Numbered from the stretch's first letter, positions 24,674 through 34,129 are shown. The stretch: DNA of 49,274 bases from Candidatus Helicobacter avicola (GCA_019112865.1 DXIN01000029.1:1-49274), one strand, 5' to 3'. Numbers and translations: made by a program. Notes: generated by a model from the sequence alone, not told the origin.

Positions 24674-25150
24674 ATGAAAAAATTAGAAATAGGCAATTCC
24701 GCACCGAGTTTTCGTGCGGTAGATTCACAAAGCACCGAGTTTGCTCTAGCGGACTTTAAGGGTAAATATGTGGTGGTGTATTTTTATCCCAAAGACAACA
24801 CGCCCGGTTGCACACTTGAGGCACAAGATTTCAGCGAATTATTAGAGGAATTTAACGTTTTGGATTGTGTCGTGATAGGTATCAGTCCCGATACTCCCAA
24901 ATCCCACCAAAATTTTATCACCAAGCATAGTCTGCGTCATATTTTGCTCTGTGATAGCGAGAAAAGTATCGCAAGCAGCTATGGAGCATATGGTGAAAAA
25001 ATGATGTATGGCAAAAAGGTTATGGGGATTATCCGCTCAAGCTTTCTTATCAATCCACAAGGCAAAATCGCCAAAACTTACTACAATACTCGTGCTAAAG
25101 GACACGCACAAGAAGTCTTAGAGGATCTTAAAAAGCTACAAGATAAATAA
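24674..25150 (+). CDS. bcp: Thiol peroxidase Bcp (peroxiredoxin)
   Basis: Bcp reduces hydrogen peroxide and organic hydroperoxides using a peroxidatic cysteine, with thioredoxin as reductant. The 158-residue product shows the peroxiredoxin core: GNSAPSFRAVDSQSTEF, VVVYFYPKDNTPGCTLEAQDF with the peroxidatic Cys in PGCT, then GISPDTPKSHQNFI. The second Cys five residues later seen in E. coli Bcp is not present (CTLEAQ), so any resolving cysteine must lie elsewhere. AAGGAG precedes the ATG. It is transcribed away from the marR-yceI pair, a peroxide-linked arrangement. Confidence 0.95.
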   Translation: MKKLEIGNSAPSFRAVDSQSTEFALADFKGKYVVVYFYPKDNTPGCTLEAQDFSELLEEFNVLDCVVIGISPDTPKSHQNFITKHSLRHILLCDSEKSIASSYGAYGEKMMYGKKVMGIIRSSFLINPQGKIAKTYYNTRAKGHAQEVLEDLKKLQDK

Positions 25151-25162
25151 GATAAGAAAAGC

Positions 25163-25190
25163 GGGGATTAAAAAGCAAATCTAAATCCCC
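25163..25190. terminator. Hairpin between bcp and the BI-1 gene
   Basis: GGGGATT (25163-25169) pairs with AATCCCC (25184-25190) across a 14-base AT-rich loop, just after the bcp stop and between convergent genes. No T run follows on the plus strand. It may serve either transcript. Confidence 0.4.
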
Positions 25191-25235
25191 CCTCGTGCAA
25201 GTGCATAAGGGAGATTCTATAAAGAGATAGCGCGA

Positions 25236-25925
25236 TTAATCTCTGCTACCAGCGATACCAAAGAGTTGGAGGATTGATACAAAGATATTGTAAAAATCCA
25301 AATACAAAGAAATCGCCGCATCTACAGGGCTAGCATACAATCCACGGATAATATTCTGCGTATCATATGCTACATAGACGCTAAAGAGCAGTGCCGCTGC
25401 ACCTGCGATAATCGCTTGGAATCCCATACTAAGCACAAAGATATTGATAATAGAGCAAACCATCACCACGATGAGAGCGATAAAGAGCATTTTGCCCATA
25501 CTTGCTAGATCGCGTTTTGTCTTGACCCCATAAATGCTCATCACACCAAAGATGATAGTCGTCATACCAAACGCCGCTACCACTCCCGCACTACCATTTT
25601 TTGCGAGAACTACTCCAAGCAAAGGCGTAATCGCAAGCCCTGTGAGGAATGTGAAAATAAAGAGCATTGCGATGTTTAAACCCGGTTTAGAGCGTGAAAA
25701 CATAAGCCCAAAGAGCGCAGCAATCTCTGCAACAAAGATGAGCATACGATTTTCCATAACCATTTGGAAATTCATAAAGCCTACCAACGCACCGATAGTC
25801 GCGATAAGTAAGCTTGCACCAAAAAACTTATAAGTCGTTTTTACGAAATTTACAAGCGCACTCTCCTGCGCCGCTGCCATAGAGGCAACATCTACATTCG
25901 TATAATTTCTATCGTATAAAGCCAT
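25236..25925 (-). CDS. Bax inhibitor-1 family membrane protein (YccA/YbhL type)
   Basis: The product (229 residues) has about seven hydrophobic helices (for example FFGASLLIATIGALVGFM, MLFIALIVVMVCSIINIFVL and AIIAGAAALLFSVYVAYDTQ) and the family's conserved C-terminal half with YDTQ and SLYLDFYNIFVSILQLFG. BI-1 family proteins are inner-membrane proteins linked to calcium leak and, in E. coli YccA, to FtsH control; the role here is unknown. AAGGAG lies six bases before ATG 25925. It is the last gene of a minus-strand run that includes trpS and acpS, with a 60-base gap from its upstream neighbour. Confidence 0.92.
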   Translation of the reverse strand: MALYDRNYTNVDVASMAAAQESALVNFVKTTYKFFGASLLIATIGALVGFMNFQMVMENRMLIFVAEIAALFGLMFSRSKPGLNIAMLFIFTFLTGLAITPLLGVVLAKNGSAGVVAAFGMTTIIFGVMSIYGVKTKRDLASMGKMLFIALIVVMVCSIINIFVLSMGFQAIIAGAAALLFSVYVAYDTQNIIRGLYASPVDAAISLYLDFYNIFVSILQLFGIAGSRD

Positions 25926-25985
25926 AAGCAACTCCTTTTATGAAATTTGCGGGAATTGTATAGTAAATTCCTAAACAAACTCTAA

Positions 25986-26513
25986 TTACTTGCTTCTCAA
26001 ATCATCAACAATAAAGATGATGTTTTGTTTTAAGAGACGATCTATCTCGTTTTTTGAGATTTTGCTTTCCTTGCCTGTGCCAAAATAATGCTCTTTGCTA
26101 AGCTTGAGCTCTCCATTAGCGCGTTCTTTGATAGTTTGTTTGGCTTGGATTAGGTCTAGTGTTACCAAAGACTTGAGTGTCGCTTCGCTTTGTCCCTTAG
26201 CGATGTTGAAATCTTGGCTTTGTGCGTTTGTTTCGAGTTTGTAGGTAACCTCCATCTTCCAAGTGTTTTCATTTGGGGTTTGCACGAAACTAAAACATTG
26301 TGAATCTTGCATAATCTTGCCTAGCAATGCCTTAAAATCTTGCACACTATAGAGGTTTTGTGTCCCAGTTATTTTGCTTGTGTCAAAAAGCACTTGATAT
26401 TTTGGAGATTCACATTTTGTGATCTTTTCTTCTTTTGGGCTTGGATTTCCTTTTTGGCATGCCACAAACATTGCTGCTACCAGCACTAACCCCAATAACT
26501 TTACTTTTCGCAT
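25986..26513 (-). CDS. Putative lipoprotein of unknown function
   Basis: The 175-residue product begins with a lipoprotein signal peptide (RKVKLLGLVLVAAMFVAC) with the lipobox ending in VAC at residue 19, so it is probably an envelope lipoprotein. The rest is polar with no family I recognise, and includes a predicted alpha-helical C-terminus rich in Lys and Glu. It lies between trpS and the BI-1 gene on the minus strand. A ribosome binding site (AGGAG) precedes the ATG. Confidence 0.75.
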   Translation of the reverse strand: MRKVKLLGLVLVAAMFVACQKGNPSPKEEKITKCESPKYQVLFDTSKITGTQNLYSVQDFKALLGKIMQDSQCFSFVQTPNENTWKMEVTYKLETNAQSQDFNIAKGQSEATLKSLVTLDLIQAKQTIKERANGELKLSKEHYFGTGKESKISKNEIDRLLKQNIIFIVDDLRSK

Positions 26514-26592
26514 AGTATCCTCCTAAAATTAAAATATAAACACCCAATTCTACTTGTGTAATTGTTAAAATTTCATAAATCCCCACGAGAAT

Positions 26593-27579
26593 CTACACAA
26601 GTCCCACAAGCTCTTTGGCTTTTTGGTAGGTTTTGGTGGCAATCGGGCGCACATTATCCGCACCCTGTTCAAGAATCTGGCGGATATAAGCCGTATCATT
26701 CATAAGTCGCTCGTATTTTTCTCTGATGGGGCGCAGAGATTCTATCACGATTTCAGCGATAGCGGTTTTTAGCTGTCCATACCCTTTGCCCACAAATTCT
26801 TGCTCAATAGATTGGGGGCTTTTGTGTGTGAAGATTTCATAGATACTTAGGAGATTATAAATCCCCGGACGCGTGGGATCAAACACAATAGTATTCTGTG
26901 AATCTGTGGTAGCTTTTTTGAATTTACTCATAATCGCCTCTGGGCTATCAAGCAAAAAAATCGCGTGGTTTGCGCCACTATTTGATTTGCTCATTTTAGA
27001 TTCTGGATTGTCTAATCCCATAATCCGTGCCCCTACCTTTGGGATAATTGCCTCGGGGATTTTGAAACACTCGCCATAGTCGCGGTTAAAGCGCATCGCC
27101 ACATCACGCGTGAGCTCCAAATGTTGTTTTTGGTCCTCTCCTACTGGCACACCATCGACTTGATAAAGCAAAATATCTGCTGCCATAAGCGCAGGATAGT
27201 TAAAGAGTCCGACATTGATATTTTTGGGATTTTTGGCAGATTTGTCTTTGAATTGTGTCATTCTACTCATATCGCCCATAGGGATATTGCAATCTAGTAT
27301 CCACGCAAGTGCGGCGTGTTCATCGATTTGGCTTTGGATAAAGAGATGAGATTTTTGGGTGTCAATCCCACATGCTAGGAGTATAGCAGCAAGCTCATAG
27401 GTTTTTTGATGTAGTTCTTTTGGATCTTGTTTAATCGTGATGGCGTGAGAATTTACCACACAAAAGATATTTTCATAATCCTCTTGGGAATCCACCCAAT
27501 TTTTTACCGCTCCCAAATAATTACCTAGATGTATGTTTCCCGTGGGCTGAATCCCTGAAAAAATGCGTTTTTTTGCCAT
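26593..27579 (-). CDS. trpS: Tryptophanyl-tRNA synthetase
   Basis: The enzyme charges tRNA-Trp. The 328-residue product is a class Ic synthetase with the HIGH-type motif [10 protein letters not shown] near residue 13, DRVYS-type tRNA contact region, and the KMSKS loop ([10 protein letters not shown]) near residue 200. The Rossmann fold, the GQD-type region and the helical C-terminus ([11 protein letters not shown]) are all present, and the length is normal for bacteria. AAGGA lies five bases before the ATG. It follows acpS by 37 bases in the same orientation. Confidence 0.97.
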   Translation of the reverse strand: MAKKRIFSGIQPTGNIHLGNYLGAVKNWVDSQEDYENIFCVVNSHAITIKQDPKELHQKTYELAAILLACGIDTQKSHLFIQSQIDEHAALAWILDCNIPMGDMSRMTQFKDKSAKNPKNINVGLFNYPALMAADILLYQVDGVPVGEDQKQHLELTRDVAMRFNRDYGECFKIPEAIIPKVGARIMGLDNPESKMSKSNSGANHAIFLLDSPEAIMSKFKKATTDSQNTIVFDPTRPGIYNLLSIYEIFTHKSPQSIEQEFVGKGYGQLKTAIAEIVIESLRPIREKYERLMNDTAYIRQILEQGADNVRPIATKTYQKAKELVGLV

Positions 27580-27616
27580 AAATTTCCTTTCTATTGTTTG
27601 TGTTTAGGGTGTCTAT

Positions 27617-27988
27617 TTATCGCAGAGCCACACACGCTATGGCAATATCAGCATCGTGTGTGATGCTTAGGGCTATGTGGGCAAAGGATTTTTTGGCTTG
27701 AAAATAGGACATTTTTTGAGAATCTAGGGCGATGTGCGGTGCGCCCTTAGAATCTAGTGTGATAGACATATCCAAAAACCCAATCTCTGTGCCAATCCCA
27801 CACCCAAGTGCTTTGCTTAGTGCTTCTTTTGCTGCCCAAAATCCCGCGATTCGTGCATAGTTATAAGCATTTTGTCGTTGGCAAAGCTCTATCTCATCTT
27901 GGTGTAAAAACCGCTCCAAGCCCTTTGTGCCAAATCTCTGTGTCAAATCCTCAAGACGTGAGATACGCACGACATCAATGCCTAACAC
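27617..27988 (-). CDS. acpS: Holo-[acyl-carrier-protein] synthase
   Basis: AcpS transfers 4'-phosphopantetheine from CoA to the serine of ACP. The 123-residue product has the diagnostic GIDVVRI at residues 3-9 and FWAAKEALSKALGCGIG near residue 52, which supply the metal-binding Asp and Glu, and ends with the family's SITHD segment. Length is typical. It begins three bases after the fliL stop, in the order rsmD-fliL-acpS also found in H. pylori (HP0810, HP0809, HP0808). Confidence 0.95.
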   Translation of the reverse strand: MLGIDVVRISRLEDLTQRFGTKGLERFLHQDEIELCQRQNAYNYARIAGFWAAKEALSKALGCGIGTEIGFLDMSITLDSKGAPHIALDSQKMSYFQAKKSFAHIALSITHDADIAIACVALR

Positions 27989-27991
27989 ACA

Positions 27992-28552
27992 TTATCCGAT
28001 GAGAAAGCTCGTAAAATAAATATTTTTGATACTTCCATCGATGAGAAACTCATTAAGCCGCTGCACAATCTCGTCTTTTACACGATTTTTACCCTTTGTT
28101 GTGGCGACTTCTTCAAAGGATTTAGAGGAGAGAATCTCAATGATTGCATCACAAAGCACAGGGAGTTTGGTCTCTATCTCTGGTTGGCTCTCTGGTTTGT
28201 CAAGCTCAAGACTTACTCTAGTGATGAGGATTTTTTTGCCCGTTTGGGTGAGAAGATTGACTTTAAATTCCTCGGCAATGGGAAAGATAGGTCCCATTTT
28301 GCCATAATCACTTGCCCTTGCGGTTACCGAGCTTCCGACATTGACCACCGTTTTTTGTGCTTGTGGCTCTTGTTGCACCACGGGTGCTGCTTGTGGCTCT
28401 TGATGATTACCACCAGAGAGCATAATCACTGCTACCAAAATCCCTATTAGCAACAAAAACACTACCACCATACCGATGATGATAAACAAAATTGCCTTAT
28501 TTTTTTTCTCATTTCCCGCAGGCGAACTAGCGGCTTCTTGTTCCTCTGCCAT
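27992..28552 (-). CDS. fliL: Flagellar basal body-associated protein FliL
   Basis: FliL is a membrane protein next to the flagellar stator that affects torque and stator function. The 186-residue product has a cytoplasmic N-terminus rich in Glu/Ala, a single membrane helix (about residues 20-45: AILFIIIGMVVVFLLLIGILVAVIML) and a periplasmic domain with the FliL pattern (EFKVNLLTQTGKKILITRVSLELD, DEIVQRLNEFLIDGSIKNIYFTSFLIG). The last residues are the family's usual ending. Its place between rsmD and acpS is conserved in Helicobacter. Confidence 0.93.
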   Translation of the reverse strand: MAEEQEAASSPAGNEKKNKAILFIIIGMVVVFLLLIGILVAVIMLSGGNHQEPQAAPVVQQEPQAQKTVVNVGSSVTARASDYGKMGPIFPIAEEFKVNLLTQTGKKILITRVSLELDKPESQPEIETKLPVLCDAIIEILSSKSFEEVATTKGKNRVKDEIVQRLNEFLIDGSIKNIYFTSFLIG

Positions 28553-28561
28553 ATTTTCTCC

Positions 28562-29161
28562 TTACACTGCTAGATTAAAATACGATATCGTGCTTTTTCC
28601 GAATTTTTTTTGTTTGATTCTAGCATATTTGCCCAAAGTTTGTGGCATATTTTGCTCACTCATTCCCTCAAAAGCAATAAGCCAGATATAGGGATTATTG
28701 AGCGCACGGACAAAGTCAAAGCATTTGTGGTATATGTCTTCCATACCCTCTCGCAAGGCAAATGGTGGATCAAGATACAAAATCGTATATGTCTGAAGAG
28801 ATTGCAAAATATGTGCGCAGGCAAAAAAATCCTGCGTATAGATTCTGTATCGCACTGCTGCATCGCGTTGCTTCGCGTGCAAGAGGTTGTGTGTGAGAAT
28901 CTGCGCACTTTGTGAATCTTGCTCGAAAAACACGCTTTCACTCGCACCACGACTAAGGGCTTCAATCCCCATAGAACCACTGCCTCCAAAACCCTCTATA
29001 AATACACAATCCACAATTTCACTCCCAAGTGTGTTAAAAAAGGATTGTCGCACGATGGATTTAGTCGGACGCGTAGTGTGCGAAGGCGGCAAGATAAGCC
29101 TAAGCCCTTTGAGTTTGCCCGCACTGATAGTGATGTTAGACGTGTTTTTTGAAGAGTTCAT
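28562..29161 (-). CDS. rsmD: 16S rRNA (guanine966-N2)-methyltransferase RsmD
   Basis: RsmD methylates G966 of 16S rRNA using S-adenosylmethionine. The 199-residue product has the SAM-binding FIEGFGGSGSMGIEALSRGA segment and the catalytic LYLDPPFA motif, preceded by the N-terminal signature GKLKGLRLILP. The start at 29161 overlaps the end of the upstream small gene by 26 bases in another frame. The ribosome binding site is weak, so translation may be coupled to that gene. Confidence 0.92.
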   Translation of the reverse strand: MNSSKNTSNITISAGKLKGLRLILPPSHTTRPTKSIVRQSFFNTLGSEIVDCVFIEGFGGSGSMGIEALSRGASESVFFEQDSQSAQILTHNLLHAKQRDAAVRYRIYTQDFFACAHILQSLQTYTILYLDPPFALREGMEDIYHKCFDFVRALNNPYIWLIAFEGMSEQNMPQTLGKYARIKQKKFGKSTISYFNLAV

Positions 29162-29477
29162 AGAGCTTATGTGTGTATTCTGTGAGGAGTTGAGAGATTT
29201 CAGATTCTAATGTCGTGAGCGATTGTGATGATGTGTGGGAAAAATTGGGTGAGAGGGTGGCATAAAATCGTTGCAAGGATTGGAGGAGGGATTGGGGTGT
29301 GAAAGGCTGGTGCAAATCACAATCTTTGCTCCCTAGCACACACACGGGTTTTTTGGATTTTTTGGGGGTGTCGCTAAGGATAAAATCACACGATTCTTGT
29401 GGGCTTAGATATTGGCGCAAAAAATACTCTAATGTGCTTTGCAGCAAGAGATTTTCACATTGCAATGCTATTTTCAT
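29136..29477 (-). CDS. Small hypothetical protein, possible degenerate receiver domain
   Basis: The 113-residue product has no firm family match. Its layout (KIALQCENLLLQSTLEYFL, FILSD, PVCVLGS, then QPFTPQSLLQSLQRFY) is suggestive of a response-regulator receiver, where a Lys-Pro-Phe near the last strand and helix would be expected. The Lys is Gln here, and the acidic cluster at the start is missing, so it would be a non-phosphorylated pseudo-receiver. A Ser/Thr-rich helix ends it. AAAGGAG precedes ATG 29477. It lies between priA and rsmD and may be coupled to both. Confidence 0.55.
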   Translation of the reverse strand: MKIALQCENLLLQSTLEYFLRQYLSPQESCDFILSDTPKKSKKPVCVLGSKDCDLHQPFTPQSLLQSLQRFYATLSPNFSHTSSQSLTTLESEISQLLTEYTHKLYELFKKHV

Positions 29478-29506
29478 CACACACTCCTTTTAAGATTCTA
29501 TAAATA

Positions 29507-31414
29507 TTATATCGTGCTTAGCGGGTCAATATCAACCTCAAACACAAACTTTACACATTCTTTGGCATACATAATCGCCTGCACAAGCGCGTGGGCAGAG
29601 TGAGAACGCAATAAAATATTACAACGATACTTGCCATACAGCCGCTCAATATCACAGACTTTTGCTCCTACGATTTCAAAAGGTTTCTTAGGATTGTGTG
29701 CTTCTAAGAATTTTTCCAAAATTCCTAGCACTTCTTGCATTTGTGCAAACGCTTGATTTTGGTGCTTGTGTGTGAAACCAAGGTTGGCAAGACGCACAAA
29801 TGGTGGATAGAATCTCGGTCTGTGTGTGAGCTCATACTCCAAAAATTTTTCATAATCTTGCATAAATGGCGTAAAAAATTCCTTGTGCAATGTCTGAATA
29901 TACACTACACCACTTTCTTTGCGTCCGCTTCTACCGGCAATCTGTGTGAGCAGGCTCATCGCACGTTCATTGGCGCGATAATCCACGCTATTTAGCACAT
30001 AGTCTATGCCTACCACCACGCACAGCGCGACATTATGATAGTCGTGTCCTTTGCTTAGCATTTGTGTGCCTACAAGTATATCAAGCTTGTGGTCATTGAA
30101 CTTTTTAAGGGTTTGTTGGAGCTTATTGTGTGTGGTGATATGGTCGCGGTCAAAGATTCCTATGCGCATTGTGGGGAAGTGTTCTTGCATTTCTTTGGCA
30201 AATTCTTGTGTGCCTATGCGTTGGCTCTGGAGGTTTGGGCTTTGGCAATGGGGACAGAGTTTGGGGATTGCTTGTGTGTAGCCACAATAATGACATACCA
30301 TCGCGTTTTTATCCAAATGCACGCTCATACTAACACTACAAAAGACACATTGCACCTTATAGCCACATTCTTGGCAAAAGAGTGTCTTAAAATGCGCTCT
30401 TGTAGGTAAAAATACGATTGTTTGTTTGCGAGATTCATAGGCTTGACACACAGAATCTAAGAGTGAGGGTGCATAGAGTGGTGTATCATCAAAAATATAA
30501 GATTTTTGAGTGTCAAAGTATTGTCCTTTGAGGCGGTAGATTCTGTGTTCTTTGTGTGCGTTGGCATAGGAGTTTAGGCTCGGCGTGGCAGAGCCTAGCA
30601 ATACCTTGATGGCAGTGTGTTTGCCAAGATAGAGAGCGAGATCACGGGCGTTGTAACGCGGAGTGGATTGGGATTTATACGCGTCATCGTGTTCCTCATC
30701 TATGATGATAAGTCCGAGGTTTTCGAGTGGCAAAAACAATGCAGAGCGTGCGCCGGCAATGATTTGTATCGTGCCATTTTGGAGATTTGTGAGAATCTCT
30801 TGTTTTTTTTTGGCTGTGATTTTGGAGTGCCAAATCCCCACCTTATCCCCAAAAACTTTTTTTAGTCGCTGTTCAATCTGTGGTGTGAGCGAGATTTCGG
30901 GCATTAGAAAAAGTGCTTTTTGTCCATTTTGCAGGTATTGGGCGATGAGATGGATATAGATTTCGGTTTTGCCACTTCCGGTATCGCCAAAAAGCAGAGG
31001 ATTTTGGGTGGTATTGATAAACTCTAGTGCCTCGCTTTGGGATTGTGAGAGTGTTGGTATGTTTGCTATGGCTTGTGAATCTGGAGTGTGTGATTCTTGT
31101 GTGAGAGATTCACAAGATTGGGACACTATCTTGGGAGTAAAAAGCCCATAGCTCTGCGAAAAACTACAACAATAATAGCGCGCAATAAACTCTGCCAAAA
31201 GCTTTTGCGTGGGCAAAAACGCATATGCACTCTCTCGTGCTAGCTTGCAGGCAAAATTGATTGTTTGTGTTTGCTCTCCTAGCACCACACCCAACACTTG
31301 TTTGCTTTTGAGTGGGATTTCGAGCAATGCTCCACGCTCACAAGGGGTTTGCACCTCATAGGTTAGTGGAGGAGAGGATACGCCTAAGGGTGCGATGAGG
31401 ACAAATCTACTCAC
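29507..31414 (-). CDS. priA: Primosomal replication restart helicase PriA
   Basis: PriA recognises stalled forks and D-loops and reloads the replicative helicase. The product (635 residues) has the helicase Walker A GDTGSGKTEIY, Walker B LIIIDEEHDD, the ARSALFLPL and TARAHF-like helicase motifs, and eight cysteines for two zinc sites (CQECGYKVQCVFC, CHYCGYTQAIPKLCPHC). The first GTG (31420) is jammed against AAAGG; the second GTG (31414) has a six-base spacing, so I take it as the start. A run of nine A encodes Lys-Lys-Lys in the middle of the gene. Confidence 0.93.
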   Translation of the reverse strand: MSRFVLIAPLGVSSPPLTYEVQTPCERGALLEIPLKSKQVLGVVLGEQTQTINFACKLARESAYAFLPTQKLLAEFIARYYCCSFSQSYGLFTPKIVSQSCESLTQESHTPDSQAIANIPTLSQSQSEALEFINTTQNPLLFGDTGSGKTEIYIHLIAQYLQNGQKALFLMPEISLTPQIEQRLKKVFGDKVGIWHSKITAKKKQEILTNLQNGTIQIIAGARSALFLPLENLGLIIIDEEHDDAYKSQSTPRYNARDLALYLGKHTAIKVLLGSATPSLNSYANAHKEHRIYRLKGQYFDTQKSYIFDDTPLYAPSLLDSVCQAYESRKQTIVFLPTRAHFKTLFCQECGYKVQCVFCSVSMSVHLDKNAMVCHYCGYTQAIPKLCPHCQSPNLQSQRIGTQEFAKEMQEHFPTMRIGIFDRDHITTHNKLQQTLKKFNDHKLDILVGTQMLSKGHDYHNVALCVVVGIDYVLNSVDYRANERAMSLLTQIAGRSGRKESGVVYIQTLHKEFFTPFMQDYEKFLEYELTHRPRFYPPFVRLANLGFTHKHQNQAFAQMQEVLGILEKFLEAHNPKKPFEIVGAKVCDIERLYGKYRCNILLRSHSAHALVQAIMYAKECVKFVFEVDIDPLSTI

Positions 31415-31423
31415 GCACACCCT

Positions 31424-31699
31424 TTAGTAAGGCTGTGCGTGATTTTCTGGAATGATGTTTTGTGGAGGGATAGAGGCATTTTCTATCTCGTGATAGAGAG
31501 ATTCTAGCGATGAGTGAATCTTGGCATATTTTTCAGCAGCAATGATGTAGGCTTGTAGAAGCTCCACGACCGATACTCTCTTGCGTTGTCCATTTGGATA
31601 AAACAATGCCAAAAGCTCCTCTCTTACTGCGCAAGAAAGCTCTTTTGTCGAAAAGGCAAAAAGCTTACCTTCTATATTGACTTCTAGTTTTTCACTCAT
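31424..31699 (-). CDS. Conserved small hypothetical protein
   Basis: The 91-residue product (SEKLEVNIEGKLFAFSTKELSCAVREELLAL and then a helical LQAYIIAAEKYAKIHSSLESLYHEIE) has no family I can name. It is acidic and soluble, with no signal peptide. Its start overlaps the previous gene by eight bases and its stop is ten bases before priA, so it is in the same operon. It may be a Campylobacterota-specific protein. Confidence 0.55.
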   Translation of the reverse strand: MSEKLEVNIEGKLFAFSTKELSCAVREELLALFYPNGQRKRVSVVELLQAYIIAAEKYAKIHSSLESLYHEIENASIPPQNIIPENHAQPY

Positions 31700-31922
31700 A
31701 GCGCAAGCCTTCTTCGATTTTGCTAAATAAGTCTTCTATACCCTTTTTTTGTGATCCAAGAAGCGCATAAAGATCAGAGATTTGTGTCTCTTTGGCTTGA
31801 TTGTCTGCTTCAAGCTCACGGATTTTGTTGCGTAGTGAATCTATCTCAAGTTTTTGGTCAGAGATTTTTTGTAGCATTTGCTCGATTTTGTGTGAGAGTT
31901 TCTCCATAATTTGTGTGTCCAT
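31692..31922 (-). CDS. Small coiled-coil protein
   Basis: The 76-residue product is almost entirely coiled coil (MEKLSHKIEQMLQKISDQK, then LEIDSLRNKIRELEADNQAKE), with heptad Leu/Ile spacing. Such small coiled-coil proteins include ZapB and ZapA-like division factors, but no residues identify it as one. AAGGA lies six bases before the ATG. It is the first gene of the block that leads through priA to trpS, and it is divergent from uvrB. Confidence 0.55.
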   Translation of the reverse strand: MDTQIMEKLSHKIEQMLQKISDQKLEIDSLRNKIRELEADNQAKETQISDLYALLGSQKKGIEDLFSKIEEGLRYE

Positions 31923-32001
31923 TTTGCGTCCTTAAAGTATTTGTGGGGTAAAATTCGCCCACAATTATAACACAAAGCCTCTTAAAGTCTAAAGGAGAAT
32001 T

Positions 32002-33984
32002 ATGGCAAGTTTTAGGCTAAATTCCTCATACACACCAGCAGGAGACCAGCCCCAAGCGATTGAAAAAATCGTAGATTCTATCCGCAATGGTGCGCAATAC
32101 TCCACACTCATAGGTGTTACAGGGAGTGGCAAAACCTTTAGTATGGCAAATATCATTGCGACTTTGCAGATGCCAACCCTCATTATGACACACAACAAAA
32201 CCCTTGCTGCACAGCTTTATAGCGAGTTTAAAGGTTTTTTTCCAGACAATAAGGTAGAGTATTTTATCTCACATTTTGATTACTACCAGCCCGAAGCCTA
32301 CATACCGCGCCGTGATTTGTTTATCGAAAAAGATTCTAGTATCAATGAAGACCTTGAACGACTGCGTCTTAGTGCGACCACATCGCTGCTAGCCTATGAT
32401 GATATCATCGTGGTGGCGAGCGTATCGGCAAACTATGGCTTGGGCAATCCAGCGGAATACCTCACGATGATAGAAAAGCTCCAAGTGGGCGAGCAACGTT
32501 CCCAGCGAGATTTTTTGCTCAAGCTCATCGATATGGGCTACACGCGCAATGACACGACATTTGAGCGTGGAAATGTGCGCGTGGTGGGGGAAGTGATCGA
32601 TATTTTTCCTGCATACAATGAGCGTGAGTTCGTGCGGGTGGAGTTTTTTGGCGATGAGATCGATCGTATCAGCGTGTATGATAGCCTTGAGCGCACGGAG
32701 CTAAAGCGGCTGGATTCGTTTGTGTTATATGCGGCAAACCAATTTATCGTGGGGGAAAATCGCCTAAAGCAAGCCATTAGAGATATAGAATCCGAGCTAG
32801 ATTCACGATTAGCGGAGTTTAGCGCACAAGATAAGCAGATTGAGTATCAGCGATTGAAGGGGCGCACCGAGTTTGATCTAGAAATGATACGAGAATCTGG
32901 GATTTGCAAGGGGATTGAAAACTACGCACGACACCTCACAGGCAAGGCTCCCGGCGAGACACCCTATTCGCTCCTTGATTATTTTGCGCAAAAAAACAAG
33001 CCCTATCTTATCATTGTCGATGAATCCCATGTGAGTTTGCCACAATTTGGCGGTATGTATGCAGGCGATAGAAGTCGCAAAGAAGTGCTAGTAGAGTATG
33101 GATTTCGCCTACCTAGCGCGCTAGATAATCGCCCTCTGCGCTTTGATGAGTTTATCACCAAAGCCCCGCATTTTCTTTTTGTCTCCGCCACGCCTGCTAA
33201 GCTAGAGCTAGAGCTTAGCAAAAGCCACATCGCCGAGCAGATTATCCGCCCCACTGGGTTGCTTGACCCACTTTATGAAGTGCGAGATTCAGACTCGCAA
33301 GTGTTAGATTTGCTCGATGAGATAAAGGCACGGGTGGCAAAAAAAGAGCGTGTGCTTATCACCACGCTCACCAAAAAAATGGCAGAGGAGCTGACTACCT
33401 ACTACACGCAGCTAGGCATCAAGGTGCGCTATATGCACAGCGATATAGATTCTATCGAGCGCAATCATCTCATACGCGCACTGCGCCTAGGGGAGTTTGA
33501 TGTGCTTGTTGGGATTAATCTCTTGCGTGAGGGGCTAGACCTCCCGGAAGTAAGTTTGATTGCGATTTTGGACGCGGACAAAGAGGGGTTTTTGCGTAGT
33601 GAGACAAGCCTCATACAGACGATGGGACGCGCCGCGCGCAATGTCGAGGGCAAAGTCATCTTGTATGCCAAAAAAATCACAGGCTCTATGCAACGCGCCT
33701 TTGCTATCACAGACTATCGCCGAAGCAAACAAGAGGAGTTTAACAAGCTTCATAATATCACGCCAAAATCTGTGCAGCGCAATATCGAGGAGGAGCTAAA
33801 GATAGAATCTAGTGGCTTGGCGCGGTTGTATGAAAAAGGTGCCAAGGGCAAAAAAATCCCAAAAAGTGAGCGAGATTCGATTATCAAGGAGCTAAGTGCC
33901 AAAATGCACCAAGCTGCTAAAATGCTGGAGTTTGAGGAAGCCGCGCGTTTGCGTGATGAAATCGCGAGAATCCGCAGTATGTAG
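32002..33984 (+). CDS. uvrB: UvrABC excision nuclease subunit B
   Basis: UvrB is the damage-verifying helicase-like subunit of nucleotide excision repair. The 660-residue product has Walker A GVTGSGKT (38-45), the beta-hairpin region ([22 protein letters not shown]), [11 protein letters not shown], the helicase motif [37 protein letters not shown] and a C-terminal UVR domain ([24 protein letters not shown]), which binds UvrC. AAAGGAG precedes the ATG. Confidence 0.97.
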   Translation: MASFRLNSSYTPAGDQPQAIEKIVDSIRNGAQYSTLIGVTGSGKTFSMANIIATLQMPTLIMTHNKTLAAQLYSEFKGFFPDNKVEYFISHFDYYQPEAYIPRRDLFIEKDSSINEDLERLRLSATTSLLAYDDIIVVASVSANYGLGNPAEYLTMIEKLQVGEQRSQRDFLLKLIDMGYTRNDTTFERGNVRVVGEVIDIFPAYNEREFVRVEFFGDEIDRISVYDSLERTELKRLDSFVLYAANQFIVGENRLKQAIRDIESELDSRLAEFSAQDKQIEYQRLKGRTEFDLEMIRESGICKGIENYARHLTGKAPGETPYSLLDYFAQKNKPYLIIVDESHVSLPQFGGMYAGDRSRKEVLVEYGFRLPSALDNRPLRFDEFITKAPHFLFVSATPAKLELELSKSHIAEQIIRPTGLLDPLYEVRDSDSQVLDLLDEIKARVAKKERVLITTLTKKMAEELTTYYTQLGIKVRYMHSDIDSIERNHLIRALRLGEFDVLVGINLLREGLDLPEVSLIAILDADKEGFLRSETSLIQTMGRAARNVEGKVILYAKKITGSMQRAFAITDYRRSKQEEFNKLHNITPKSVQRNIEEELKIESSGLARLYEKGAKGKKIPKSERDSIIKELSAKMHQAAKMLEFEEAARLRDEIARIRSM

Positions 33985-34115
33985 GCATTCTGTGATTAAA
34001 ACTCAAATTTTGCCATAAGTTTCAGAGATAAGCATCTTTACAAGGCAAGGTATGTGGATGTATGATTTATAAGCCAAAATGAACTTAAATTGTAACTATT
34101 TGTAGCACCAAATTG

Positions 34116-34129
34116 TTTTTTTTTTTTTT
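34116..34129. repeat. T14 homopolymer upstream of a chemoreceptor gene
   Basis: Fourteen consecutive T lie between uvrB and the chemoreceptor gene, about 110 bases before its start codon and about 60 bases before the candidate sigma-54 element. Long poly-T tracts in Helicobacter promoters can vary in length and change expression (known for sabA in H. pylori). Confidence 0.75.

Noticed and set aside
30803-30815. A run of nine A (T on the plus strand) in priA as a phase-variation tract
   Set aside because: It encodes Lys-Lys-Lys inside an essential-type gene; switching it off would be lethal or strongly harmful, and poly-A runs of this length are common in AT-rich genomes.
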